Positions 25,064 to 33,257 of a stretch of DNA of 64,000 nt are shown one piece after another; positions within the stretch are counted from its first letter, which is position 1; each line of letters opens with the position of its first letter. Source of the stretch: Streptomyces albipurpureus (lineage in GTDB: Bacteria > Actinomycetota > Actinomycetes > Streptomycetales > Streptomycetaceae). Where the stretch lies: assembly GCF_023701525.1 (NCBI RefSeq), contig NZ_JAMQAW010000025.1, forward strand, positions 294,319 through 358,318. Direction: 5' to 3'. Position numbers and translations under genes: made by a program. The notes below the pieces were generated by a model. It ran no database searches. It was not told where the DNA came from and saw nothing but the letters and a program-made list of their open reading frames with translations.

Positions 25064-25773
25064 ACACTCTGCACGGCCTGCGGCGAAGGGGCGATGGCGG
25101 ACTGGGTCGCACTCCACCTGGAGCGGTAACTCGACGCGGAACCGGGCGTCGCCGCGCTCGGATACTCCCTGTTCGCCCTCACCATGACCGCGGGCAGACT
25201 GTCCGGAACCCTCCTCCCGGAACGGCTCGGGCAGACGCGTACCCTCGTTCTCAGCGGTGCCACAGCCGCGACCGGGATGCTGCTGGGTGCGCCGGCGCCA
25301 GCCGTGTGGTGGGCACTGGTCGGTTTTCGGGTGGCGGGGCTCGGCCTGGCGACTATGGTCCCGGTCGCCGCCGTCGCCAGAGCGGGCGCGCTGGCCGGGT
25401 CGGCGGGGGTGGCGGCCACCTCAACCCCTCGGTTACAGCGGAATGCTGCTGGGGCCGCCGGTGATCGGTTTTCTCGCCGACTGGTTCTCCCCGCCGATGG
25501 CGCTGACCACGGTTGCGGCACTCTCCGCAGCTGCCGCAATCCTCGGCTATGCGGCACGCGACAACCCTCCACCAGCGCATCAGGCCGGCTGGATGGCCGC
25601 CCGGGTCGGTACCGGGGGCTGGGGGCCGCCCGTACGAGGGCACGCGCGGATGCGTGCCGGGGCTTGGGGGTGCCGTACGGGAGCGTGCGCTGGGTTCACC
25701 GCCGACTACTGAGCCGAGAGGCTTGGGTACGTCGAGCGGTACCGGGCGCCCGCCGCAATGGCAAGATCGCGAC

Positions 25774-26508
25774 ATGGAAACCGCCGAACTGATCACATCA
25801 CTCGTCGAGGACGGCCGGTCCTTGGCCACCGCGGCCAGCACGGCAGGCCTAGAGGCCGCGGTGCCGACCTGCCCCGGCTGGCAGGTGCGGGACGTTCTGC
25901 GCCACACCGGTGAGGTGCACCGTTGGGCCACTGCCTTTCTCGTCGAGAAGCACACCGAGTACCACCCTGCCGTCAGTGAAACGGCCCTGGATGGTGCCGA
26001 GCTGGTCGCCTGGTTCAGAGAAGGCCATGAGGCACTGGTCGATGCGCTGGTCAGGGCCCCCGATGAGTTGCGGTGTTGGACCTTTCTGCCCGCCCCGTCC
26101 CCGCTCTCCTTCTGGGCCCGCAGACAGGCGCATGAGACGGCGATCCACCGGGTCGACGCGGAGTCCGCGTTGGGCGGTGCGCCGAGCCCGTTGCCTCCGG
26201 TGTTCGCAGCGGACGGCATCGATGAACTGTTGACCGGCTTTCACGCACGTCCCAAGAGCAGGGTGCGCTCCGAAGTACCACTCACACTTCGGGTGCGAAC
26301 CACCGACACCGAAGACGTCTGGACGGTCCACATCACGACGGATACTCCCCATACGGTGAGGGATGGGGACGGGCCTGTCGACTGTGAGTTGATCGGCACG
26401 GCCCAGCAGCTCTACCTCACACTGTGGAACCGACTGCCGCTGAGCACGGTGACGATCGACGGAGACCAGGGGCCGGCACTGCTGTGGCAGGAGAGGTCGG
26501 CTGTCTGA
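25774..26508 (+). CDS. Maleylpyruvate-isomerase-family mycothiol-dependent enzyme (DinB-like)
   Basis: A 244-residue member of the mycothiol-dependent DinB-fold family. The N-terminal helical bundle includes AAVPTCPGWQVRDVLRHTGEV, with the family's CPGW and a metal-ligand His. The last metal-binding His falls in RRQAHETAIHRVDAE, where the H-x3-HRVDA signature is diagnostic. The C-terminal domain (MDMPI-C type) reads LTLRVRTTDTEDVWTVHI and ends with the helix YLTLWNRLPL. Members use mycothiol for isomerisation or thiol transfer, and most have unknown substrates. It starts at ATG 25774, about 200 bases after the MFS relic ends, and looks intact. Confidence 0.82.
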   Translation: METAELITSLVEDGRSLATAASTAGLEAAVPTCPGWQVRDVLRHTGEVHRWATAFLVEKHTEYHPAVSETALDGAELVAWFREGHEALVDALVRAPDELRCWTFLPAPSPLSFWARRQAHETAIHRVDAESALGGAPSPLPPVFAADGIDELLTGFHARPKSRVRSEVPLTLRVRTTDTEDVWTVHITTDTPHTVRDGDGPVDCELIGTAQQLYLTLWNRLPLSTVTIDGDQGPALLWQERSAV

Positions 26509-26942
26509 CACCAGCCGCGCAGCTGTCTACGACTTTGATCACGCACTTCACCGATCGCGCACTCCACCGGCCGGACGATCCGAACACGTTTGACCCGTAC
26601 CGCACCGACCGGCGGTGCATGAGGCGCCCGCAGGCCCTGGACCGACACCCGCATCTCACCAGGAGGCTCACCAGGCAGGCAGCTGGCCCAGGGAAAGGCG
26701 CCCGCAGGCCGAGGGCGATGAGGCCGTTGGGCCGACGAGCATCCGGGCGAGCACTGCGCATGGGAGCGGCTTCGCTTCGGTGTGGAGTGCCCGGCCGGTC
26801 ACGGACGCACTCGGCCTCCCGTCCGGGACTGTTCTGCACTCCCCCACCCCCACCCACGGGTTTCGGGCAGGCGTTCGACGGGAATCCTTGCCCGCTGGCC
26901 TTCGCCCCTGTGACACTTGCCCCATGGGGGGAAGAGACGAGG
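26509..26942. other. 434-base gap, nothing recognisable
   Basis: Between the DinB-like gene and the small membrane protein gene. Frames are open on both strands but show no domain or start signal. A purine-rich GGGGGGAAGAGACGAGG just before 26943 is the likely ribosome binding region of the next gene. Confidence 0.4.
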
Positions 26943-27245
26943 ATGGAAATGGCCGGACGACGCACCCAGGCACACCGGGACGCAATTACCGTCGAGATCG
27001 GATACGCCCTGCTGAGCGGGGTTTTCGCCGCGGCCGTGGTGTTCTGCGCGATCGCCGGAATCAAGTTGCTGTTCCTCGCACCGTACGTCGTCGAGCGCGG
27101 ACTGTTCCTCGCGGCCTGGGCAGCGGCGGTCCTGGTCTTCGTGGTACGAGTGGTGTCCGTTCTCTGGCGGTTCACCGCCGCATCCGGCGAAGCCGATCGA
27201 GTCCGTCAGCCCAACCAGCCCGGCCTCACCAATCCCGACTCATAG
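26943..27245 (+). CDS. DUF6332-like two-helix membrane protein
   Basis: A 100-residue protein, MEMAGRRTQAHRDAITVEIG, followed by two membrane segments: YALLSGVFAAAVVFCAIAG and GLFLAAWAAAVLVFVVRVVS. The tail is short and polar. The R-T/S-QA-RDAITVEIGYAL start is the pattern I recall for the Streptomyces DUF6332 group; this is from memory. Function unknown. Its last 40 bases overlap the end of the convergent response regulator gene. Confidence 0.7.
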   Translation: MEMAGRRTQAHRDAITVEIGYALLSGVFAAAVVFCAIAGIKLLFLAPYVVERGLFLAAWAAAVLVFVVRVVSVLWRFTAASGEADRVRQPNQPGLTNPDS

Positions 27246-27871
27246 GCCAGCACCACCAACTGGGCGCGATCTCGTGCGCCCAGTTTCACCATTGTCCGGC
27301 TGACATGGGTCTTCGCCGTCAACGGAGAAACCACCAGCCGGCGCGCGATCTCCTCGTTCGACAGACCGATGCCGACCAAGGCCATCACCTCACGCTCACG
27401 TTCGGTGAGATCGGCCAGGCCTTCCGCAGGTGTCGGGGCCTTGGAGCGGGCCGCGAACTCAGCGATCAACCTGCGAGTCACCCCCGGCGAGAGCAAGGCG
27501 TTCCCGGCCACCACCGCCCTTACCGCGCGTAGCAGTTCAGCCGGTTCGGTGTCCTTCACCAGAAAGCCCGACGCCCCGGAGCGGATCGCTTCGAAGACGT
27601 ACTCATCGAGTTCGAAGGTCGTCAACATGACGACCTTCACCTCGCTGAGCCGCTGGTCTTCCGTGATCCGGCGGGTGGCCGCGAGCCCATCGAGCACCGG
27701 CATCCGAATGTCCATCAGCACCACGTCCGGGCGGAGTTCGCCCACCAAGCGCACCGCCTGGTCCCCGTCAGCGGCCTCCCCCTCGACGACAATGTCGGAC
27801 TGGGCATCCAACAGGGCCCGAAACCCCGCGCGCACCAGTAGTTGGTCATCGGCGAGCAGTACGCGGATCAC
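27206..27871 (-). CDS. NarL/LuxR-type response regulator
   Basis: A 221-residue response regulator. The receiver domain has the acidic pocket at IRVLLADDQLLVRAGF, the phospho-acceptor Asp in DVVLMDIRMPVLDG, Thr in VVMLTTFELDEYV and Lys in SGFLVKDTEPAELL. The C-terminal LuxR-type HTH reads LTEREREVMALVGIGLSNEEIA and VSPLTAKTHVSRTMVKLGARDR. It overlaps the histidine kinase gene by 4 bases and is therefore translationally coupled. The pair is transcribed kinase first. The regulated genes cannot be told from the sequence. Confidence 0.92.
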   Translation of the reverse strand: MIRVLLADDQLLVRAGFRALLDAQSDIVVEGEAADGDQAVRLVGELRPDVVLMDIRMPVLDGLAATRRITEDQRLSEVKVVMLTTFELDEYVFEAIRSGASGFLVKDTEPAELLRAVRAVVAGNALLSPGVTRRLIAEFAARSKAPTPAEGLADLTEREREVMALVGIGLSNEEIARRLVVSPLTAKTHVSRTMVKLGARDRAQLVVLAYESGLVRPGWLG

Positions 27872-29157
27872 CGTGCCTCCCTCTCGATCGCATCGTCCCC
27901 CGGGGATCGCACCGGTAGATCGGCCACCACCCGGAACCCGCCGTCGGACCGTTCGCAGGCGTCGATCGTGCCACCGAGCGCGGCGGCACGCTCCCGCATC
28001 CCGGCGAGGCCATTGCCGCTGCCGCCCGCGTCGGAACCGGTGGCCGGACCGTCATCGTCGATCCTCAGGACGAGTCGCCCCCGGATACGGACGATCCCGA
28101 CCCGGGCCGCCCGCGAACCCGAATGCCGAACGACATTGGTGAGCGCCTCCTGAACGATGCGAAAAGCCGCGAGGTCGGTTCCGGGCGGCAGCGGTTCGGC
28201 CTTGCCCTCCCGGGTGACCGTGACCTTGAGGCCTGCGCTCGCGGCCTGTTCGGCGAGTTCCGGCAGCCGATCCAAACCGGGAACGGGCGCCCGGGGCGCG
28301 GCTCCAGGGGTACGGAGCCGATCGAGCACCTGGCGTACCTCGCCAAGCGCCTCCTTGCTCGCGGCCTTGATGGTCGTGAGGGCGGTGCGAGCCTGCTCAG
28401 GGTCGCTGTCCAACAGGGCGAGGCCGACCCCGGCCTGAACATTGATGACGGAGATCGAGTGGGCGAGCACATCGTGCAGTTCCCTGGCGATCCGCAGCCG
28501 CTCCTCGTCGGCGCGACGGTTTTCCGCTCTCGCTCGCTCCACCCTGGCCCTTGCCAGTGCTTCACCTCGTAGACGTACCAACTCCGCAGCCGCCAGCACC
28601 GCCGCGATCCACGCGGCGAACGCGACTTCCTGGCCCCAGGGCGCGCCCTGGTCACCGCTGGGTGGGAGATAGCGGTAGAGCCAGTGCGCCAGGAGGAGAC
28701 TGCCCGTCCAGAAACCTCCGAGTGCCCACCAGGCTGCGTGCCGATGTCCGGAGACGACGGCGGCGAAGACCGCAACGGCAAGAGGGACGAACGCGGGTCC
28801 GTAGGGATAGCCGGCGCCGAGGTAGAGCAGTGTCGTTGCCGCGGTGCCGAAGACGGAGACGACGGGCCAGCGGTTGCGCAGCAGGAGCAACGCCGGGCCC
28901 AGGAGCAGTAGCACCCGGCCGATCGCATCGAGCTGTTCTCGGTCCTGGCCCTTGGCTGCGAACCCGGTGCCCACCAGCACCAGCACCGCGACGAGGAGGG
29001 TCGAGGGCCAGGGGACTGCGCCGGAGCCACGGCGGGCCTCGCAAATGCGCAGCACAGGCGAGGCGCCTCTTCCGGCCCCCTCAGCCCCTTCGACCCGGGG
29101 TGGGCCGCCCAGCGCCCAAAGAGGGCCTCCTCGGTGACGGGCGCGGTGGTCTTCCAT
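27868..29157 (-). CDS. NarL-type sensor histidine kinase
   Basis: A 429-residue kinase. Five to six membrane helices with very short loops occupy about residues 45-200, then a coiled segment LVRLRGEALARARVERARAEN. The HisKA_3 dimerisation motif is RELHDVLAHSISVINVQAG with the phospho-His in ELHD. The HATPase domain has EALTNVVRHSG (N box) and DDGPATGSDAGGSGNGLAGM (G boxes). With no external sensor domain it is an intramembrane-sensing type, often responding to envelope stress or antibiotics. ATG 29157 (MEDHRARHRGG) is preferred; upstream in-frame sequence is arginine-rich and unlike the family. Confidence 0.9.
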   Translation of the reverse strand: MEDHRARHRGGPLWALGGPPRVEGAEGAGRGASPVLRICEARRGSGAVPWPSTLLVAVLVLVGTGFAAKGQDREQLDAIGRVLLLLGPALLLLRNRWPVVSVFGTAATTLLYLGAGYPYGPAFVPLAVAVFAAVVSGHRHAAWWALGGFWTGSLLLAHWLYRYLPPSGDQGAPWGQEVAFAAWIAAVLAAAELVRLRGEALARARVERARAENRRADEERLRIARELHDVLAHSISVINVQAGVGLALLDSDPEQARTALTTIKAASKEALGEVRQVLDRLRTPGAAPRAPVPGLDRLPELAEQAASAGLKVTVTREGKAEPLPPGTDLAAFRIVQEALTNVVRHSGSRAARVGIVRIRGRLVLRIDDDGPATGSDAGGSGNGLAGMRERAAALGGTIDACERSDGGFRVVADLPVRSPGDDAIEREAR

Positions 29158-29348
29158 GGCGACCACGCTAGACCGACGGCGGCGCCGAGGCGTCCGCTGA
29201 ACGTGGTGCCCGGTCCTACTCCCAGCGGAGTACGGACAGAAGAGGCGGGGGCACGGCCGCGGGGTGAGCTGTGGTGATGGCCAGGACGGCACCCGGCACA
29301 CACCGGGTGATGATGTTCGGCGAGAGCGGCGGACGCGTCGGCACAGGA

Positions 29349-30230
29349 TCAGCGTGGTGGTGCGCTGCCGGAGAGCGGGCCCAGGAGCCCGACCTCGTAA
29401 GCAAGTCGACCGACGGCTTGGGTGAAGAACATGTCCCGTTCCGCCACTACCCGGTTGAACTGACCGAACAGCTCAAATGAGATCAGCCCGAACAACTGCG
29501 ACCAGGCGGCCACCAGGGCCACCACGACAGATGGGGGGAGATCAGGGGCCAGTTGGGCGGTGAGTCGCTCCGCCTCGGGGCGCAACTCTTGATCAAGGGG
29601 CGGCAGGGCCAGGCCACGGGTGCGATGGGCATCGCGGACGATGGCGATCATGGCCATGCCCACTCTGGCTGCGGGGCCGACGGTATCCATCGGGGCGGTG
29701 TAGCCGGGCACCGGGGAACCGTAGATCAGTGCGTACTCATGGGGGTGGGCCAAGGCCCAGGCACGGATGGCCGAGCAGAGCGCGGTCCAGCGGGCGCGTT
29801 GGTCCGTGAGGGGGCGGGAGGAGGAATCGGAAGAGCCAACAGGGGATGCGGGCGCCCCGGAGGTACGAGTGGCAGCCGCGGGGGCGGGGGCGGGGGCCGA
29901 GGCATCCGGGGCCACGGATGTACGGGGGGCGCCAGGGGCGCTAGGGGTGGCGCCAGGGATGGGGGCGGCGCCAGGGATGGGGGCGGCGAGCGCGGACTCG
30001 GCGGCTTGGCCGACGGCGTCATAGGCGTCCATGATCAAAGCAGTGAGGAGATCATCGCGGCTGGGAAAGTAGCGGTAGAGCGCCGAGGACACCATGCCCA
30101 GCTCACGGGCCACGGCGCGCAGCGAGAGCTTCGCCGCCCCCTCCGCGGCGAGTTGCCTCCTGGCCTCGTCCTTGATGGCGGCGGTGACTTCGACTCGGGC
30201 TCGTTCCCTGGCCCCACGGATCTTGGTCAT
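29349..30230 (-). CDS. TetR/AcrR-family regulator with TetR_C WHG-type domain
   Basis: A 293-residue TetR protein starting MTKIRGARERARVEVTAAIK. The HTH is LSLRAVARELGMVSSALYRYFPSRDDLL. A long Ala/Pro/Gly-rich linker (about residues 80-140) with repeated PIPGAAPIPGA is unusual. The ligand domain includes RWTALCSAIRAWALAHPHEY, ALIYGSPVPGY, and a C-terminal FGLISFELFGQFNRVV. This is the WHG-domain group, which often regulates genes for fatty acyl or drug detoxification. Several AGAGCACTGCTCT-like palindromes in the 600 bases upstream are its probable operators. The divergent deazaflavin enzyme is the likely target. Confidence 0.87.
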   Translation of the reverse strand: MTKIRGARERARVEVTAAIKDEARRQLAAEGAAKLSLRAVARELGMVSSALYRYFPSRDDLLTALIMDAYDAVGQAAESALAAPIPGAAPIPGATPSAPGAPRTSVAPDASAPAPAPAAATRTSGAPASPVGSSDSSSRPLTDQRARWTALCSAIRAWALAHPHEYALIYGSPVPGYTAPMDTVGPAARVGMAMIAIVRDAHRTRGLALPPLDQELRPEAERLTAQLAPDLPPSVVVALVAAWSQLFGLISFELFGQFNRVVAERDMFFTQAVGRLAYEVGLLGPLSGSAPPR

Positions 30231-30253
30231 GGAAACAGAGTGTGCCACGTTCC

Positions 30254-30266
30254 AGAGCAGTGACCA
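30254..30266. promoter_or_regulatory. Degenerate TetR operator half-site
   Basis: AGAGCAGTGACCA, 24 bases upstream of the TetR start codon. The left half matches the perfect palindromes at 30665 and 30717; the right half does not. The placement suits autoregulation. Confidence 0.35.
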
Positions 30267-30348
30267 ATAACGAGACTGTCGTACCGAAACACGAGCGGCG
30301 CACTCAAAGAAGAGCGATGAGTTGAAGCAAGATCGATGCACTGAAGCA

Positions 30349-30361
30349 AGAGCAGTGCACT
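30349..30361. promoter_or_regulatory. Imperfect TetR operator
   Basis: AGAGCAGTGCACT resembles the palindrome AGAGCACTGCTCT, differing at the centre and at one position of the right arm. It lies between the TetR gene and the heptamer repeat. Confidence 0.4.
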
Positions 30362-30417
30362 GAGTGACTCCGCCGATTCAGTTCCGTTCGCCGGGCAGTC
30401 CCCGACGCTGAGCCGGC

Positions 30418-30544
30418 GCTCCGGGCTCCGGGCTCCGGGCTCCGGGCTCCGGGCTCCGGGCTCCGGGCTCCGGGCTCCGGGCTCCGGGCTCCGGGCTCCG
30501 GGCTCCGGGCTCCGGGCTCCGGGCTCCGGGCTCCGGGCTCCGGG
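30418..30544. repeat. Heptanucleotide tandem repeat, about 18 copies
   Basis: The unit GCTCCGG is repeated without interruption for 127 bases. Because seven is not a multiple of three, all frames stay open and give artificial SPEPGAR-type peptides, which should not be annotated as protein. It lies in the regulatory gap between the TetR gene and the divergent deazaflavin enzyme gene, so copy-number change would alter spacing between operators. Confidence 0.95.
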
Positions 30545-30664
30545 AAGGCGTAGCACGCCCACAATCATTGACCGCATGCGCAAGGTCGCGAAGGGCCCGA
30601 GCGCCGAGCTCCCAGAGTTCGGATCGGCTCAGCCGATCACCAGCCAGAGCATCATTCACTTTAT

Positions 30665-30677
30665 AGAGCACTGCTCT
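30665..30677. promoter_or_regulatory. Perfect palindromic operator, probably for the TetR protein
   Basis: AGAGCACTGCTCT, an inverted repeat of AGAGCA around a central C, preceded by TTTAT and followed by TGATTTAGAGC. It is 171 bases upstream of the deazaflavin enzyme start. The same core recurs 52 bases downstream. Confidence 0.6.
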
Positions 30678-30716
30678 TGATTTAGAGCGTCGATCCGGTC
30701 ACACTGATCTCAAGCG

Positions 30717-30729
30717 AGAGCACTGCTCA
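30717..30729. promoter_or_regulatory. Second palindromic operator copy
   Basis: AGAGCACTGCTCA shares 12 of 13 positions with the copy at 30665. The 52-base spacing is close to five helical turns, so dimers could bind on the same DNA face. It lies about 120 bases upstream of the deazaflavin enzyme gene. Confidence 0.6.
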
Positions 30730-30848
30730 CGAAGTCCCGACCCGCTGTCCATGCGAACGCATTGGCCTCATCGTTGAACTCGTACTTCATGGGCGAGCCG
30801 CGTACCGGACCTTTGCGAAACCTGGCCTTTGATCCCTGGAGCCCCGCC

Positions 30849-31298
30849 ATGACACAGACGCACTACATCAAGCCCAACCGCATCGACACCATCATCAACA
30901 AGGCGATTGGTTGGCTCGCCCGGCATGGCGTGAGCCTGATGGGCACCGCCGAGCTTTCCGTGCGCGGTCGCACCAGTGGCGAGTGGCGGAGCATCCCCGT
31001 CAACCCGCTCCCCTACGAGGGCGGCCCTTATCTGATCTCCGCCCGTGGCGAGTCCCAGTGGGTGCGCAATATGCGGGCAGCGGGCGGCGGGCAGCTCAAA
31101 GTGGGACGGAAGGTGCAACAGTTCACCGTCGTGGAACTGGCAGACAACGAGAAGCCGGCGCTCCTGCGCACCTATCTGGAGCGCTGGGGCTGGGAGGTGG
31201 GCCGCTTCTTCGGCGATATCAACGCCAAGTCGTCGGATGAGGAACTACTGGCCGCTGCCCATCGGCACCCGGCCTTCCGGATGACGATCACCCATTGA
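30849..31298 (+). CDS. F420-type nitroreductase-family deazaflavin-dependent oxidoreductase
   Basis: A 149-residue split-barrel protein of the deazaflavin-dependent nitroreductase family. It has KAIGWLARHGVSLMGTAEL, the core RGRTSGEWRSIPVNPLPYEGG, and YLISARGESQWVRNMRAAGGG, where the G-x-SQWVRN segment is typical of the F420 phosphate site. LLRTYLERWGWEVGRFF completes it. Members reduce diverse compounds with reduced F420. ATG 30849 fits the family start. Control by the divergent TetR regulator is very likely given the palindromes between them. Confidence 0.85.
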   Translation: MTQTHYIKPNRIDTIINKAIGWLARHGVSLMGTAELSVRGRTSGEWRSIPVNPLPYEGGPYLISARGESQWVRNMRAAGGGQLKVGRKVQQFTVVELADNEKPALLRTYLERWGWEVGRFFGDINAKSSDEELLAAAHRHPAFRMTITH

Positions 31299-31435
31299 GC
31301 GGCACCCGAGCGAGCGATGGCCCGCCATCGACCAGCCCCATGGGCGATGAGTGACGAGTGATCGAGGAGCGACGGACCGAACCGCGAGGAAGCAGAGGAA
31401 GCAGAGGAAACAAACGGCACTCCCGCAGAGTCACC

Positions 31436-31625
31436 CAGCGGCCGGAACCATCGCAGAGTCACCACAGCAGGACCACCGGCACAGAACCGCCAGTCCAGAA
31501 CCACCGGCACAGAACCACCAACGCAGAACAGCTGTCACAGAACCGCCGTCATGACCACTGCCGCGGCCCTTGCCACCCGAAGGCCACCGCAGAGACCACC
31601 GCAGAGACCACTGCGTACAGCACCG
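31436..31625 (+). repeat. Degenerate short repeats in a 576-base gap
   Basis: The gap 31299-31874 has no gene that I can support. Its middle consists of imperfect copies of ACAGAACCACCGGC and GCAGAGACCACC at irregular spacing, preceded by a GAGGAAGCA triplet run near 31388-31410. It looks like low-complexity spacer sequence downstream of two convergent genes. Confidence 0.5.
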
Positions 31626-31874
31626 TTTAGGCGCGTACAGCCACCGCAGGTCCCACCCGCATCGCAACAACCACCACAGAAGCAGCGCCAGAGTGGATCA
31701 GGGAACCGCCGAACCCATCTCGTCGAAGTTCCGGTACCCCACGGTCACGGCGGTGCCGTGGCCTCCATCGGTGGGCGAATCGACGTCAGGGAGCCGAGCC
31801 AAGCACGGCCCTCATCGCCCCGTCGGCCCCCATGTGGGTGCTTCGGCTCGGCCATCGGGGCCATCGGCGAGTGG

Positions 31875-33149
31875 TCACCCCTGGCTGCGGCGGTCCAAGG
31901 TCTCCAGGGCCCGACGGGCAACCCCACTGGTGCGGACCAGGCCCGCCAGCGTCGTCGAACCCCGTGTGATGTCAGCGAAGACGCGCCACGCAGGCCGTAG
32001 CCCGGTGATCGTCGCATGGACGAATCCCGGGCGGCGCTCGAATACACCGAGCAGTCGGCGCCCGACCCCCATCTCAACGCCCAACCCGGCCTTGATGGCG
32101 AACGCGTAGTTCAACGCCTGACGGCGCGCGTCCACAGCATCGTGCGCCTCGGCGATCCGCACTGCCCACTCCCCCGCGAGCCGGCCCGAACGCAGTGCGA
32201 AGGAGATCCCCTCCCGAGTCCACGGCTCCAGCAGCCCGGCCGCGTCCCCACACACCAGGACCCGACCGCGCGACAGCGGTGAGTCATCGCTGCGACAGCG
32301 GGTCAGATGGCCGGAGGAGATCGCGGGTTCGAAGCCGGCAAGCCCCAGCCGGGCGATGAAGTCCTCCAGGTAGCGCTTGGTGGCCGCGCCCTCCCCCCTG
32401 GCCGAGATCACCCCGACCGTCAGGGTCTCGCCCTTGGGGAACACCCAGCCGTAACTGCCCGGCATCGGACCCCAGTCGATGAGCACTCGGCCCGCCCAGT
32501 CCTCGGCCACCGAGTCAGGGACCGGGATTTCCGCCTCCAGGCCCAGGTCGACCTGGTCGAGCTTGACCCCGACATGGGCTCCTATCCGACTGGCGCTGCC
32601 ATCGGCGCCCACCACGGCCCGCGCGAGGATCGTCTCACCGTCCGAGGTCACCACGGCCACCGTGCGACGGTCGGGTACCGCAGGTCCGTGCTGTTCAACC
32701 CGGGAGACCGTGACGCCGGTTCGCAGTTCGGCGCCCGCCTTCTGCGCATGCTCGACCAGCTGCGCGTCGAACTCCGGGCGGTTGATCAACCCGAAGAGCA
32801 TCTTCTTGGAGCGGCGGGTACGAATGAGTCGGCCGTTCAACGAAAAGGTGACGGCATGCACACGGTCACGGAACGGTAGTTCGAATCCAGGTGGCAGGCT
32901 GTCCCTGGACGGACCGATGATCCCGCCCCCACAGGTCTTGTAGCGCGGCAGTTCGGCCTTCTCCACCAGAAGCACCTGACGGCCCGCCACGGCCGCCGCG
33001 TACGCCGCTGATGCCCCCGCAGGCCCGGCGCCGATGACCACCACGTCCCATACCGGGCCGCCGTGCCCCTGCGCTTCTGCCTCTGCCCCGGTGCCGCCGT
33101 TCTCGCTGCTCACGATGTGCTTCTGCTCCCGATCCGACGCGTGCCCCAT
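31875..33149 (-). CDS. Geranylgeranyl-reductase-family FAD oxidoreductase
   Basis: A 424-residue flavoprotein. The Rossmann motif is VVVIGAGPAGASAAYAAAVAG, followed by VEKAELPRYKTCGGGIIGP, where the RYK-CGG motif is diagnostic of geranylgeranyl-reductase-like enzymes. The second FAD motif is ARAVVGADGSASRIG and the third VLVCGDAAGLLEPWTREGI. Family members saturate isoprenoid chains of menaquinone, phospholipids or chlorophyll. In actinobacteria this type sits near menaquinone or respiratory genes, but not here, so the substrate is inferred only by family. ATG 33149 gives a 30-residue polar leader; a GTG about 12 codons in is an alternative. It diverges from the M20 gene with about 108 bases between. 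Confidence 0.85.
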   Translation of the reverse strand: MGHASDREQKHIVSSENGGTGAEAEAQGHGGPVWDVVVIGAGPAGASAAYAAAVAGRQVLLVEKAELPRYKTCGGGIIGPSRDSLPPGFELPFRDRVHAVTFSLNGRLIRTRRSKKMLFGLINRPEFDAQLVEHAQKAGAELRTGVTVSRVEQHGPAVPDRRTVAVVTSDGETILARAVVGADGSASRIGAHVGVKLDQVDLGLEAEIPVPDSVAEDWAGRVLIDWGPMPGSYGWVFPKGETLTVGVISARGEGAATKRYLEDFIARLGLAGFEPAISSGHLTRCRSDDSPLSRGRVLVCGDAAGLLEPWTREGISFALRSGRLAGEWAVRIAEAHDAVDARRQALNYAFAIKAGLGVEMGVGRRLLGVFERRPGFVHATITGLRPAWRVFADITRGSTTLAGLVRTSGVARRALETLDRRSQG

Positions 33150-33257
33150 GCTCTCGACGGCATCCTACGGCGCGTTCGTCCCGTACCGCTGTGGGAGGAT
33201 CGAGCGCACATTCGCCGTACACACACCCATAACGTCGCACCCACGAGGAGCGTGCCC

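Larger units (their letters stand above)
24087..25570 (+). pseudogene. Decayed MFS transporter split by about 0.6 kb of foreign sequence
   Basis: The N-terminal part (24087 to about 24430) reads FFGLDGCLFADWVVRIPAV, ALGLALPGVSIGGIVAMTL and LLRRFGNAPVVVTGSALP, typical of MFS helices 1-4. The reading frame is then lost at VLFGAPHGW. The family resumes near 25090 with GAMADWVALHLER, an in-frame TAA, then GVAALGYSLFALTMTAGRL and LLPERLGQTRTLVLSG. Another frameshift near 25430 leads to GMLLGPPVIGFLADWF and ILGYAARDN. There is no good start codon before 24129. The gene is divergent from the ROK regulator and was probably its sugar transporter target. It is clearly non-functional. Confidence 0.8.

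Noticed and set aside
30227..30671. Three minus-strand frames with repeated SPEPGAR peptides
   Set aside because: They arise from the heptanucleotide repeat, which stays open in all frames; no start signal or domain supports translation.
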